Below, piece after piece: positions 1-9,356 of a stretch of 64,000 bases of DNA. The position numbers and the translations under genes were made by a program. The DNA is from Nectonema munidae (lineage: Eukaryota > Nematomorpha > Nectonematoida > Nectonematidae), in NCBI GenBank assembly GCA_030549495.1, contig JAUIRK010000819.1, forward strand, positions 300,501 to 364,500, in the 5' to 3' direction. Positions within the stretch are counted from its first letter, which is position 1. Each line of letters begins with the position of its first letter. A model generated the notes under the pieces. The model worked only from the letters and a program-made list of their open reading frames with translations, made no database searches and was not told the DNA's origin.

Positions 1-1567
1 AGAACAATTAAAAACGAGTCAGTAACTACAACATTATCTAAAATTAGTAATCAAGCATATCTCAATAAAAAGTGTTTTATTTGTTAGGATTAGTTTTAAT
101 ATATTTATTGTATAATTTGAAATAAAAAAATTATATGCTATATTTTTCTCCACATTTTTATCTCAATATTACACATTCTTCTTCGTTCCATTTATTTTTC
201 AAAGGTGATTTTTTCTTCCATAAGGGTACACCTTCATCCTGACATATGAATTATAGGTTGATTTTTCATCTTATTTTATTTTTCAATTCTTTTTTCCATG
301 TTTCTCTATCTTTAGCCTTTTCAATATTTATATTGTACTTCTTACATAATTCCATGTGATGCTTGGCCTCCCACGTTTGGTTTTTCCTTCAACTTCAAGG
401 TACATCCCTTCTTTACCCATTCTTCCTTTCCAAGTGACCCTTCCATCTTAGTTGATTCCTACAAATAACCATTTCCGAGTTTTCAACCAATTTTTCTTCT
501 TCTGATTTCACTTGTATGACGAGGCAAAGGAGACCTCAATACATTTACTTTTATATCTATAACTCAACAATTTTATACCTAATTATGAGTTTGATAATTT
601 TAAAAATTCATGTCCAAATTAATTACATTTTTGAATAAATTCCTCTTCCTTTTAACATTTGAAAAGTTTTATGTTGGTTAATGGAGTATCTGCATGCCGA
701 AAAAGGAAATACATGTATCCCCAAAAATGTTTCATTTTTCGCGCTTCTGTCTCCCAACTTTATAAGAAAAGTAATGCATAAATATTTAGAAAGGAATTGT
801 ATTCTGTTGTCTCGATTTTTTATCCTAGTTTTCTTCCTCTGAAGAATTTAACGGGTTTAACCCTTAGATAGTGCTTTGGCGACCCCATTCTACAATAGCT
901 TGAATCATTCTAATCCCTAGATATTAACGTTGTTTTCCAATTTGGAGCTTTCGTATTGGGATTGTATCGATCACAAAACTGTATTCGTATACCTGAAATA
1001 TAAATTATTGCAAACTAATAATCAACCTCCCCCTTCCATTGATCCCAAGAGAACATCTAAGAAAATTATTCAGGTAATGAAATTATCAGGATTTTGAAAA
1101 ACAATGATTTTGCCATCAAATTTTGCGGAGTTAATATTATATACTATAATGAAACTAAAATAATAACTTTTCATAACTCAAATATTCCAAAAATGTCAAA
1201 TTCTTAATTATTTCTATTAAAAAAATGTATCTTTTTATCTTTCCTGCGTTCAAGGATGAAGGGAGAGAGAAAAACTTTAAGGAAAAAATTTATTTATACG
1301 AATGATGAAGGCCGGATTGACAAGGGTTGGCGTATTAAGGTATAGCTATGCTGTACAAGAAGCCGTTCCCGGACTTTAGGGCAATGAAAAGTGAATGCAG
1401 ATGCTTGGCTAGGCAATCCTGCCAAAGCTATGATATCCACACGATGGATGCTGACGTCACATAAAATTTATAACTTTTTTACAACAAAAAAGAAGAGAAA
1501 ATAAAGAGTTTAGGCGGTGCGAGATGATTAAAAGCGCTCCTATTTTGATTTTTTCTTTTTTATTTAG
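1..1567. other. intron or upstream sequence of MCAT, no exon recognised
   Basis: This stretch lies upstream of the first MCAT exon seen here, which starts mid-protein with an acceptor site, so most of it should be intron. I found no exon encoding the earlier MCAT segment with the GHSLGE-type active-site serine, so those exons are probably outside the window. A TTAA followed by CCCTTAGATAGTGC at 857-874 resembles a piggyBac-type terminus. A relatively GC-rich segment at about 1300-1460 contains a short open stretch ending at a possible donor (about 1349) but matches nothing I know. Confidence 0.4.
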
Positions 1568-1688
1568 ATTCAGTTTGCTTCGCAAAGCAGCAATAGAGTA
1601 CTTAAAGTACCTTGGGATCGATGAGCCAACGTGTGATATAGCTTACTACCTAGCTCCAGAAATCAGAGTCGTTTCTGGAAATGTTGAG
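1568..1688 (+). CDS. MCAT: MCAT internal exon (malonyl-CoA:ACP transacylase)
   Basis: This exon encodes part of mitochondrial malonyl-CoA:acyl-carrier-protein transacylase, which loads malonate from CoA onto mitochondrial ACP for type II fatty acid synthesis in the matrix. The translation FSLLRKAAIEYLKYLGIDEP followed by TCDIAYYLAPEIRVVSGNVE lines up without gaps with the human segment FNFACLEAREHCKSLGIENP and its continuation, keeping the C-x2-YL-x4-RV-SG pattern. The acceptor is TTTATTTAG at 1559-1567. The exon opens with one base completing a codon, and the donor follows the GAG codon at 1686-1688 (GAG|GTTTTC). It joins the next exon in phase 0. No breaks are visible. Assignment rests on remembered homologue sequence; both splice sites are canonical. 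Confidence 0.86.
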
Positions 1689-2945
1689 GTTTTCTTTTTC
1701 ACGCACACACATTTATATATATCTACGCAACTCCTTCTAAATAAGACTTCTTTCCAAGAATGACAGCTTATGCAATGTCACTCTTACGACCATGAAATGC
1801 CCATTGATTTTATCGAGTTTGATGAATTAGACATTTCCGTATAGACTTACTAATAACAGATACCACAAGTCTTCAATAGTATGCATTGTTAATTTTCTGA
1901 GTGTTTCATTGGCTCTTTATCATTAGATGTACTAAAAAGTTTAACTCATAAGATGTGGTAATTTAAAATTTTCCATTCATTCTTTTCACTTACACTTCTA
2001 TTTCTTTTAGAATCATTTGATTCCACCCTCTTTTTTGAAAGACCCAAACGATTTCTTATTTTTAAATTATAAAATACTTCTGTATCTTTGATTGAAATCT
2101 TTTTTAAATTAATTTAGGAATGGGTTCATTAAATCATTTATCTGATTGGCCAGTCTGCTTTTAACATTTTTATCAGGCTCTTTAGCTTGTCACGAAATTA
2201 AAATTTTACGGAAAAAACGATGCCTCTTTCAATGTAACTATCTATCAGTTGACTAATCTACTTACTGACTAACTAATTATCCCTCGTTTTTTATTTTTAA
2301 TTTATTTTTTTAATTTTATTTTAGTTGAAATTATGTGTTGTTCGTTATTAAGTCTCATATCGCAATACGGCGATAATTACAAGACAACGAAGAGTTATAT
2401 GCATTTTCAATTTGAAAATCGCGTGTTATATATTTGTCAGGATTTGACAGCCTAAAGTTCTAGGAGTTATACTAATTTAAAACATGTCATTGACGTGTCA
2501 TATTAAATTCATAGTTTTAAAAATAACGCGTTTAAGTTCTATGTAAATTTTTACGTTTTAAGTCTATAAAGCCAAAAAAATATTTTAAAAAATCGGTAAA
2601 CGGAACGTATCTTATTCCTAAATAAGAGGATATGGTTATGAAAGACATGCTATAAAAGAAAATTAGGAGGCATGCAACAACTTAATATTTAGTACATGTT
2701 TAGAAGTTAAAAATAAAGACCATTTTATGGCATGCTAGATTGGGAACAAACTACGCCTGGAATTTGACTCCATCCCATATATACCTGATATGAGTATATA
2801 TGTTCTCCCTAGGATATATATTTTACAATAGGAATATATAATCTGTCCTACAAGCAAATTCCTACAAAGGCTAGATTAGCCTAGCTCGTACCATGAAACT
2901 GTTTTACGACTTATACCTTGTGCCGACCCTAAATTTATGTAGACG

Positions 2946-3036
2946 GATCTAGTACTCAGAAAAATAGAACTAAGTTGACGAACGAAGAATTCCCTATTGT
3001 TTTGGTCCTAATGTATATGAATAGGCACCCAGGATT
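2946..3036 (+). repeat. dispersed repeat, copy 1
   Basis: About 90 bases resemble 60098-60190 in the same orientation. Shared blocks include GATCTAG, ACTCAGAAAAA, GAATTCCCTATTG and TGTATATGAATAGGCAC, ending in AGGATTA. The family is not recognised. Outside these borders I could not extend the match. Confidence 0.65.
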
Positions 3037-3826
3037 ATTTTTCTCTTTTTTTTTTTTGCATATACACCCAAGAAGGCTTCATCCTGGGTTTGCGTGAGCT
3101 TCCAAGCTTGGGTGAGCAATACTGAAAGGGTTGTCATAAACATTTCTAAAAAGTTTGTACATAAGGTCGTCTATTTTATTCATCCAATTTTAGGGTAGGC
3201 AGGCATCCCTCAACATCTCGACCAAGACGTTAATAAGATTGATTTTCCCCAATTTGAATATATTGATCATTTTAACCCTGGATTTTTGTGAAATTATTTC
3301 TTTGCACGTGGCCAGCTTACTACCTAGATTAGGTTTTTAGTGAGGTTTCCAAAAAAACGAGCATAATTTAAAAATCCAAGTGGGTCAATGATCTGTTTCC
3401 AAATGCATTCAACGTATGTGATATTGGAATTAGTTCATATAAATGCATTTCAATAAAATCTATATAATTTAAACTGGGCCTTTTGAATTTTATTAAAAAA
3501 ATTTTTGAATTGTAAATATCTTTTACAATTTTTTTTGCTAATTCAATAAATGAATATTGAAATCAATAGAGGGGCAATATAAAGAATCTCGTTTGATAAT
3601 TTTAGAGTTTTTTTTTTATCTTATGTTATCATTGGAAATGTCTGTCAGCCAAAAGCTCTGGCGTCCCGATAGATACCCTATTCTGATCCTCAAAGGGATA
3701 ATAAGCAGCTTTAAACATGAGTGCATCATTTTATTTGTCTTGTGCAAATTTCAATGAAATTATATGTAATATGAATTTGTTGTATATCACACGAATATTT
3801 TCATTCAAAATGGGTGAATGATTTTT

Positions 3827-3895
3827 GGTTCAAGGACAATTGCTCCCGATATTTCCCGCCCTTGAGATACTTGCCGCCTGGACAACTGCCCCTAG
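3827..3895 (+). repeat. isolated MULE-type terminus with sub-repeats
   Basis: The sequence starts GGTTCAAGGACAATTGCTCC and reaches GACAACTGCCCCTAG. It has the cap plus GAC-unit layout of the left end of the element at 49740-50440 (GGTTCTACGACAACTGCTCC). No matching right end or 9-bp duplication was found nearby, so it is probably a truncated or solo end. Confidence 0.5.
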
Positions 3896-4203
3896 TATAT
3901 ACAATATACGTTTATTTATTCGTTTTTAATTTTTTTCTATTTATTTGTCCTTGAGAAAAACAACCAACTATCTCACTAACTAACTGATCCAAAGGGGACC
4001 GTTGTTCCGGAAGCAATTATCTTTCGATTATAAATGGATTCAATATCATAAAAGTCTTTTTCAATCAGATTGATAAGCAGAGGGCTTAACGAATAAAATT
4101 TAGAGTTTGTAGGTCTAAGGCGCAAGTTCGATTTTCCATCTCGAAATATCCGCATGTCAAGTTTATTTGGAAATTGAGTAAATTGTTAAACAAAATTCTT
4201 TAG

Positions 4204-4347
4204 GCTTTGGAATTTATAAAGTTGAATGGTGCAAAATTCAATGTGATGCGCGTCAAAGAATTGCCATACGACGTTGCTTTGCACAGCAAAATCATGAAGG
4301 ATGTTAGTTCGGAGTTTTATACTAAGTTGACAGAATTCTCTTTTAAC
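4204..4347 (+). CDS. MCAT: MCAT internal exon with catalytic histidine
   Basis: This 144-base exon (48 codons, phase 0 at both ends) continues the acyltransferase domain. It opens ALEFIKLNGAKFNVMRVKEL and corresponds to human ALRFLQKNSSKFHFRRTRML. The family's catalytic histidine, in SGAFHTRLM of human MCAT, is seen as DVALHSKIM, with His codon 4282-4284. The flanking SGAF is replaced by DVAL, a divergence in the residues before the histidine but not in the histidine itself. The acceptor is TTCTTTAG at 4196-4203 and the donor is AAC|GTAAGC at 4348. The next intron is 6.8 kb and holds nested transposons. Confidence 0.87.
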
Positions 4348-4937
4348 GTAAGCAGCTATCTTTACTTCCTAAGCTTATAACTTCTTTAACTCTTCATCCT
4401 AATGTAGATTTATTAAGTTTGATGATATCAATGACTTATTTTGCTTGCGTTTTTCTATAACTTCAACTTTGGATATTTATTTTGTTTGCATCGCCCTCAC
4501 ACCCTTCTAATAATGATTGAAAGATATCAGAAGATGCTGTGGGTAAAACGTTGTTTATAGATAACGTTGAAACTAGGGGTGCACCGAATAGTGAAATTTA
4601 TTATTCGACCGGATACCGGATAGGTTTAATAGTGGATAGTTCAACCGAATAATATCTACTAAAAGTGAATGACTTTCATGTTAGAAGAGCATAGTAACTA
4701 CTTCTTGTTCATAATATTACTCAACATTATCAGTATGCGATTTGATATTTGTATTTAATCATATTCTCATTAATCATCATCACTATTTAATGCATACATA
4801 CACAATGCGTGCATTAAATAGTATTAATATAAGTGTATTACACATATATGTTTGTTCTTTTTCTTTTTGTTTAAGAAGTCTGAGAGCTAACGTTAACAAT
4901 TACTTGCCTTATAATTTTGTGTTAATTTTTGGTCACG

Positions 4938-5757
4938 ATGTCGAGCTTTATCTGGAGTCTTTTTAAGATTAATGATTCTTGCGATCCATCTGCGCGGTGT
5001 ATGGTTTGTAATAAATTGATAAAAAAGGCAAGGGAAAGCCCAAGTCATTCAGCACGACACCTTTGCACAACCACGCGAAAGTTTTGCATCACAAAGAATA
5101 CCAGGAAGCAAAATAAGGAATGCTTCAGAACAAAACCACACGAGAGTCCTCTGAAGAATATGATGAATCCAAGAATATCCCGCCTAGCGAAAGAAAAATG
5201 GTACAATTGTCTTTACAGAAAACGTTCGATAAAAAAATGTTGTGGGACATTTGATACTAGAGCTAAAAAAATTCATAAAAAGATTCTTCTCATGATGGCA
5301 TTGGATAACCAGCCTTTCAGTATGGCCGAAGATGAAGGTTTCATGGTCTTATGGCGCATTTAGAGCCACAGTATGTCATACCTAGCAGAAGATTTTTCTC
5401 TGACAATGTTTTACCAGACTTCTATAAAGAACTACGAAATGATGTTGCTGTTGAGGTGTCAAAAGCTGGCCATGTTAGTTTTACATCTGACATTTGGACA
5501 TGTTCCTCATCTCATGAAACTTTCTTGTCTCTTTCTGCTCACTGGATCACTGCCGAATATGCACGAAAGAATGCAGTTCTACATGCTTCTCACTTTGCCA
5601 ACCCGCATACAGGTGTTAACATTGCTAACCAACTTAAGAGCATGTAGGGGTGTTGGAATATTGATGCTTCAAGAAGACATGTACTTGTTAGAGATGGTGC
5701 AAAAAATATGTTGCCTGAAGCAATCTTTCAGAGATCGAGTCTGATCAATGTTCAATT
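4938..5757 (+). pseudogene. hAT transposase, N-terminal half (frameshifted)
   Basis: The start ATG at 4938 gives MSSFIWSLFKINDSCDPSAR followed by CMVCNKL, the first half of a BED-type zinc finger (paired cysteines). The histidine half (LHNHAKVLHHKEYQEAK) lies in another frame from about 5060. Further on, ALDNQPFSMAEDEGF is read up to about 5340. LEPQYVIPSRRFFSDNVLPD, SFTSDIWTCSSSHETFLSLS and AHWI follow in the next frame to about 5645. A last block with VRDGAKNML ends at the MULE insertion. These are standard motifs of ZBED/hAT transposases (the NQPFS, PSRR and DIWT blocks, then the catalytic RNase H-like fold). At least two frameshifts separate the blocks. Confidence 0.85.
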
Positions 5758-5781
5758 CATATCATCCAACTAATAATAAAC

Positions 5782-5869
5782 GGTCTTATGACATTTCATC
5801 ACACGACATTTCATCACACGACATTTCATCATAACGACACTTCATCACACGACATTACATCATATGCAT
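5782..5869 (+). repeat. left inverted terminus of the MULE, about five tandem units
   Basis: After the cap GGTCTTAT the sequence runs through five units starting GACA(T/C)T: two GACATTTCATCACAC, then variants ending CATAAC, CACAC and CATATG. The repeats are 15-16 bp. Confidence 0.85.
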
Positions 5870-6150
5870 GGGTTGTTTGTTGTAAAGGATTAAAAGTTTA
5901 TTATACAATATTAATCCATATAGGAAGTATTAGAAACTTTTTATACTAATACTTTTTTACCTGGGTATGATGGGCTTTACCTGGGTATGATGTAGTAATC
6001 TTTTTAAATTTTTATGCCTCTTCTGTTCACCAACACTAACTTGCTAGTTTATTTCTTTTTGAAAATAACTTTACATTTATTTTCTTTTTCCTTTCTGTTT
6101 ATTCTCTGTTGCTAAAATCATAAAGTTTTTGCACTTGAAAAATAATTATA

Positions 6151-6555
6151 ATGGAAAACAATACAATTGAATATTTCTGTAATTTTGGAACAACTTCTAA
6201 AGGAAAAGAAACCGTGATATTCAAAAATTGCGAATATTATAAACATCGAGAAAACCAAGATACCTCTATTCGAAAACACATATATTAGGGGCAGATATAG
6301 AAGAAATGGAGCAGCAAGAAATGCACTTTTTCCTATTGCAAAATGGAATCATTTCCAAAATTGTGTGGAAGGAGTCGCTCGAACTACAAATGCCGTAGAG
6401 GGCTGGCATTACTCTTTCCAATTTTTGTTTCAGTGCAGCCACCCAACAATTTGGAATTTCCTAAATGTTATTTGCAAGGACATCGCGTTTCAACGTTTAA
6501 ACTTAATGCAAGGAATTACTGGTGTTACTCTACCGGCCAATAAGAAATATTTGTA
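6151..6555 (+). pseudogene. MULE transposase remnant with FLYWCH start
   Basis: ATG at 6151 begins MENNTIEYFCNFGTTSKGKE followed by TVIFKNCEYYKHRENQ, the first half of a FLYWCH zinc finger (the F-x-S-K-G-K and Y-x-Y positions are recognisable). After a gap, RNGAARNALFPIAKWNHFQN and then VEGVARTTNAVEGWHYSFQF cover the conserved MULE C-terminal motif, known as R-T-N-N-A-V-E-G-W-H in FLYWCH-MULE proteins, followed by SHPTIWNFLNVI. The catalytic DDE centre between these parts is missing. The part from 6365 to 6556 is open; the rest is in shifted frames. Confidence 0.8.
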
Positions 6556-7074
6556 GATCAAAGAGAAGATCAAATGCCTAACTAGTCAATTTGGACAATC
6601 TGATATCATATCATACCTTAGAGCTGTTCAATATTCTGCCTGTAAGTAGTTTGTTTTCAACAATAAAATGTTTTATTTTTCTTATTGTTTTTTGAGGTAA
6701 ATAAAATGATGATACTCTCATTCTTGAAATTTCATGTTTAAATTTAATTGAATAAATTAAATTAAAAAGAAAGAGTTCATGTGTTTTTCATCATTTTTCA
6801 TTACTGGAGTAAGGTTTTTTTAGGGATCTACCGATTCCAAATATTACAAACAATTTCAGTTTTGTCAAAACATTTGACAAAACTAAATTAACATTTTGTT
6901 TATTAAAAAACCAATTAGATAACATTTTGTTTATTTAATATAAATTTTAGAGAAAAATATTGTTTTAGATTCAAATAAATAAATATTAATATTTTTTAAA
7001 TTAATACAAAAATAGAATTTTTATTTTTAATGAAAAATACTGTTAGTTTTTTTTTTTATAAAATTCACAGTTTT

Positions 7075-7178
7075 ATGTCATGAAATGTTGTATGATGAAG
7101 CGTTGTTGTAATGAAATGGAGTTGTGTGTGATGAAATGTCGCGTGATGAAGTGTCGTGTGATGAAATGTCGTAGCACC
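7075..7178 (-). repeat. right inverted terminus of the MULE, about six tandem units
   Basis: Read on the minus strand from 7178: cap GGTGCTAC, then GACATTTCATCACAC, GACACTTCATCACGC and GACATTTCATCACACACA, followed by more diverged units (CTCCATTTCATTACA, AACGCTTCATCATACA). The unit is the same as at the left end. Confidence 0.85.
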
Positions 7179-7188
7179 ATAATAAACG

Positions 7189-8232
7189 ATGCCATTCTAT
7201 CTCAAAAATCTGTGAAAGATGTATTATTAAAAAGCCGTAGGTTGGCTACACACTTCAACCATTCTGCCAAGGGCTGTAGTGAATTCAAGGCTATCCAATT
7301 GCAGAATGCAGAAACGGGAAAGTTACCACTTTTACTAGTACAGGATGTTCCGACTCGTTGGAACAGTGCATAATTAATGTTAAAGCGGCTACAAAAGCTA
7401 AAAAGACCTGCGCAGCTATACATCTCTGACCATGATGATCTACCAATTTTTTCTTCTTGTGAGTGGCAAATTATTGATCAAATAGTAACCATACTTCTGC
7501 CTTTCTTCCAGCTCACTCTTGAAATGAGTGCTTTCAACCGTCATTCCAAATGTAAGCACTCTAGAAAGATACCTTGAAAAGGCCATGGATAAAGAAGGCA
7601 TGAAAATGACCAAACAGAAACTCCTGTCTGCATTACGTGCTAGGTTTTTCAATGCTTCTGGTTCTGGTCTTGATATCATGCGGAACCCATCATATGTGCT
7701 GCCGACAGTTCTTGATCCACGCTTTAAAGTGCAGTTTCTCAACGACAAGACATTTGGAAAAACTTTAATCCTTAACACGTTACTTAAGCACCATAGTTCT
7801 GATATTAACAGTGTGGAGACTGTTGATGAATCTGGTCAACTTACCTGTCAAACTAACAAATTAGTCGAAGATAGAAGCAATGATGATTTCATGGCTTGCT
7901 TCGAAGAAATTGCTAGAACATATAAAGATTCAACAATAAGTATCTCCAAGAAAGATATCGAAGATGAGGCAGTCAGTGAATTAGAACTCTACCTCCGCAT
8001 TCCACTTCTTGAAAGAAACAAATGCCCCCTGGAGTATTGGAAAATGGAAGATAAATTTCCACTGCTTAAAAAACTGACGGCTAAATACCTATGTACGCCT
8101 GCATCATCCGTTTACTCTGAGCGTCTTTTTTCAGAATACGGCAATATTTTTGAAGAAAAACGCACAAAACTTTTGCTTGAAAAGGGAGAGATGCTTCTGT
8201 TCATTCACCACAACGGTAGAAAATTTTTATAA
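7189..8232 (+). pseudogene. hAT transposase, C-terminal half with dimerisation domain
   Basis: This is the continuation of the hAT transposase after the MULE. It runs through KSRRLATHFNHSAKGCSEFK, then LLLVQDVPTRWNS (the conserved V-D-x-x-T-R-W-N-S motif), broken by a stop at about 7372, then RLQKLKRPAQLYISD. From about 7550 there is a long open stretch to the stop at 8230-8232. It carries VLPTVLDPRFK and the C-terminal dimerisation domain: LELYLRIPLLERNKCPLEYW, KFPLLKKLTAKYLCTPASSV and YSERLFSEYGNI. The intact C-terminus contrasts with the broken N-terminus. Confidence 0.87.
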
Positions 8233-8572
8233 TAAATGTCATATGATACTTGATTTTGTAAAATTTTCATTAGCCATTGAATAAAGAAATGTTTTTTCAC
8301 AAATTTATGCAGTTTATATTTTTTAAGATAATTATTAATTGATAATATCGGTTTGCAACTATCCGGTATATACGGCCGGATATGAGAAGTATCCTGCATT
8401 AATGCCGAATATTAAATAATCGTCAGTATCCGACCGGATATACTATCCGGTGCACCCCTAGTTGAAACTATTCCTTCATTTTCTAATATATCATGGGGTA
8501 AAAATATATTAGTCCCAATTTTCTTACATCTTTTATGAGATCTTTTGTACACAACTTCTCTATTTTCATCTT

Positions 8573-9315
8573 CTAAACTTTCTTCATTATAACTTCTTTT
8601 GAACTTTTTTTCTCAATTGCTTTAATTTTTATTTGCATTTTATGTTCAAGACATGTATTTTTTCTTTTGACCCTTCTTTCGCTTATTAAAAAACTTCGAA
8701 TATCAATACTTCCATATGAAGCCTCATTTCTATATTCCATCATTTTTTTCAAAGACAAAATATCATTATCAATTTCTTTAAAATCAGTTTTTCTAAATTT
8801 CATATCTTCTAGCTTTTTCAAAACATTCCGTCGTCACAAAGGCATCGCTTTTTCCAATTTTTTGGTAAAATAACGCTTTTTGGATTTTTTTTCTTCATTT
8901 TATCATATTCAGATCAAAAATGCAACACTTTTTGGTAAATTTTGTTATTAGCTATTGTAGGTATGCTTGCTTTTTGATAGTGCTTTTTTATTTCTTCAAC
9001 AACCATTTTTGAACTAAGCAACGCACTAATCTTTGATTGTTTCGAAGAATCTTCATTTCTTAACTTATTCAAATGACTTAAGTAGCATAATAAAACTTGT
9101 GAGAACGTAGGAAGTTTACATCTTTTACTTTGTACGAGTCCAGGTACAGGAATATCATTTAACAAAAAATTACGAGTTGTAGAAGGGATGGAAGAAGAGA
9201 ACACTTTAAAAAAGGGGGAAATCGAAAAATTAAAAATATATATCTTTTCTATATTACTTTTTATACTTAAATGTTTTATGATATAAGTCAAAATATCCGA
9301 AATATAACTAGTCAT
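8573..9315 (-). pseudogene. unrecognised repetitive-type coding remnant
   Basis: Read on the minus strand, an open frame from ATG at 9315 to 8914 gives 133 residues with a lysine-rich helical C-terminal part containing KRCKLPTFSQVLLCYLSHLN, KMVVEEIKKHYQKASIPTIA and NNKIYQKVLHF. The coding character seems to continue in other frames (EYDKMKKKIQKALFYQKIGK, then KKLEDMKFRKTDFKEID and KKMMEYRNEASYGSIDIRSF) down to about 8573, ending in SERRVKRKN. It has no domain I can name, no zinc finger and no DDE or RT motif. The style suggests a lineage-specific multicopy protein, but a decayed host gene is also possible. It sits in the MCAT intron on the opposite strand. Confidence 0.4.
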
Positions 9316-9356
9316 TTTTCATTTGAAAAATATGAAAAAATACAAATAAAAATTAA

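Larger units (their letters stand above)
1689..4203 (+). other. MCAT intron with repeat fragments
   Basis: This is the intron between the first two MCAT exons seen. It contains one copy of a dispersed repeat (2946-3036), an isolated MULE-type terminus (3827-3895) and otherwise AT-rich sequence. A tRNA-like B box (GTTCGATTTTCC, near 4126) was considered but no cloverleaf could be supported. Confidence 0.6.
5782..7178 (+). mobile_element. MULE (FLYWCH type) nested in the hAT
   Basis: The insertion is flanked by a perfect 9-bp duplication ATAATAAAC (5773-5781 and 7179-7187), the duplication length typical of Mutator-like elements. The ends read GGTCTTATGAC and, reversed, GGTGCTACGAC. Both are followed by a tandem array of 15-16-bp units of the type GACATTTCATCACAC. 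Inside are remnants of a FLYWCH domain and of a MULE transposase C-terminus, so the element descends from an autonomous copy. At 1.4 kb it is internally reduced. It entered after the hAT landed in the MCAT intron, which gives a clear relative order of events. Confidence 0.9.
4574..8460 (+). mobile_element. hAT DNA transposon, carrying a nested MULE
   Basis: The element is bounded by a perfect 8-bp target duplication GTTGAAAC (4566-4573 and 8461-8468). Terminal inverted repeats begin TAGGGGTGCACCG at both ends and extend imperfectly through CCGGATA-rich subterminal sequence. Eight-base duplications and the transposase inside identify the hAT superfamily. Without the 1397-bp MULE insertion the element would be about 2.5 kb, close to a usual autonomous hAT length. 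It lies in the second MCAT intron seen here, same strand as the gene. The reading frame is interrupted several times, so it is no longer autonomous. The conserved duplication suggests it is not extremely old. Confidence 0.93.

Noticed and set aside
4100-4155. tRNA-like B box (GTTCGATTTTCC) suggesting a tRNA or tRNA-derived SINE
   Set aside because: No matching A box, anticodon arm or acceptor stem could be paired, and no poly-A or SINE tail follows.
5782-5869. CRISPR-like array of short repeats
   Set aside because: The 15-bp units are head-to-tail without spacers and form an inverted pair with 7075-7178, bounded by a 9-bp duplication: a transposon end.
6343-6543. Alternative frame over the MULE transposase
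   Set aside because: The neighbouring frame (6365-6556) carries the conserved R-T-T-N-A-V-E-G-W-H motif; this one is a shadow.
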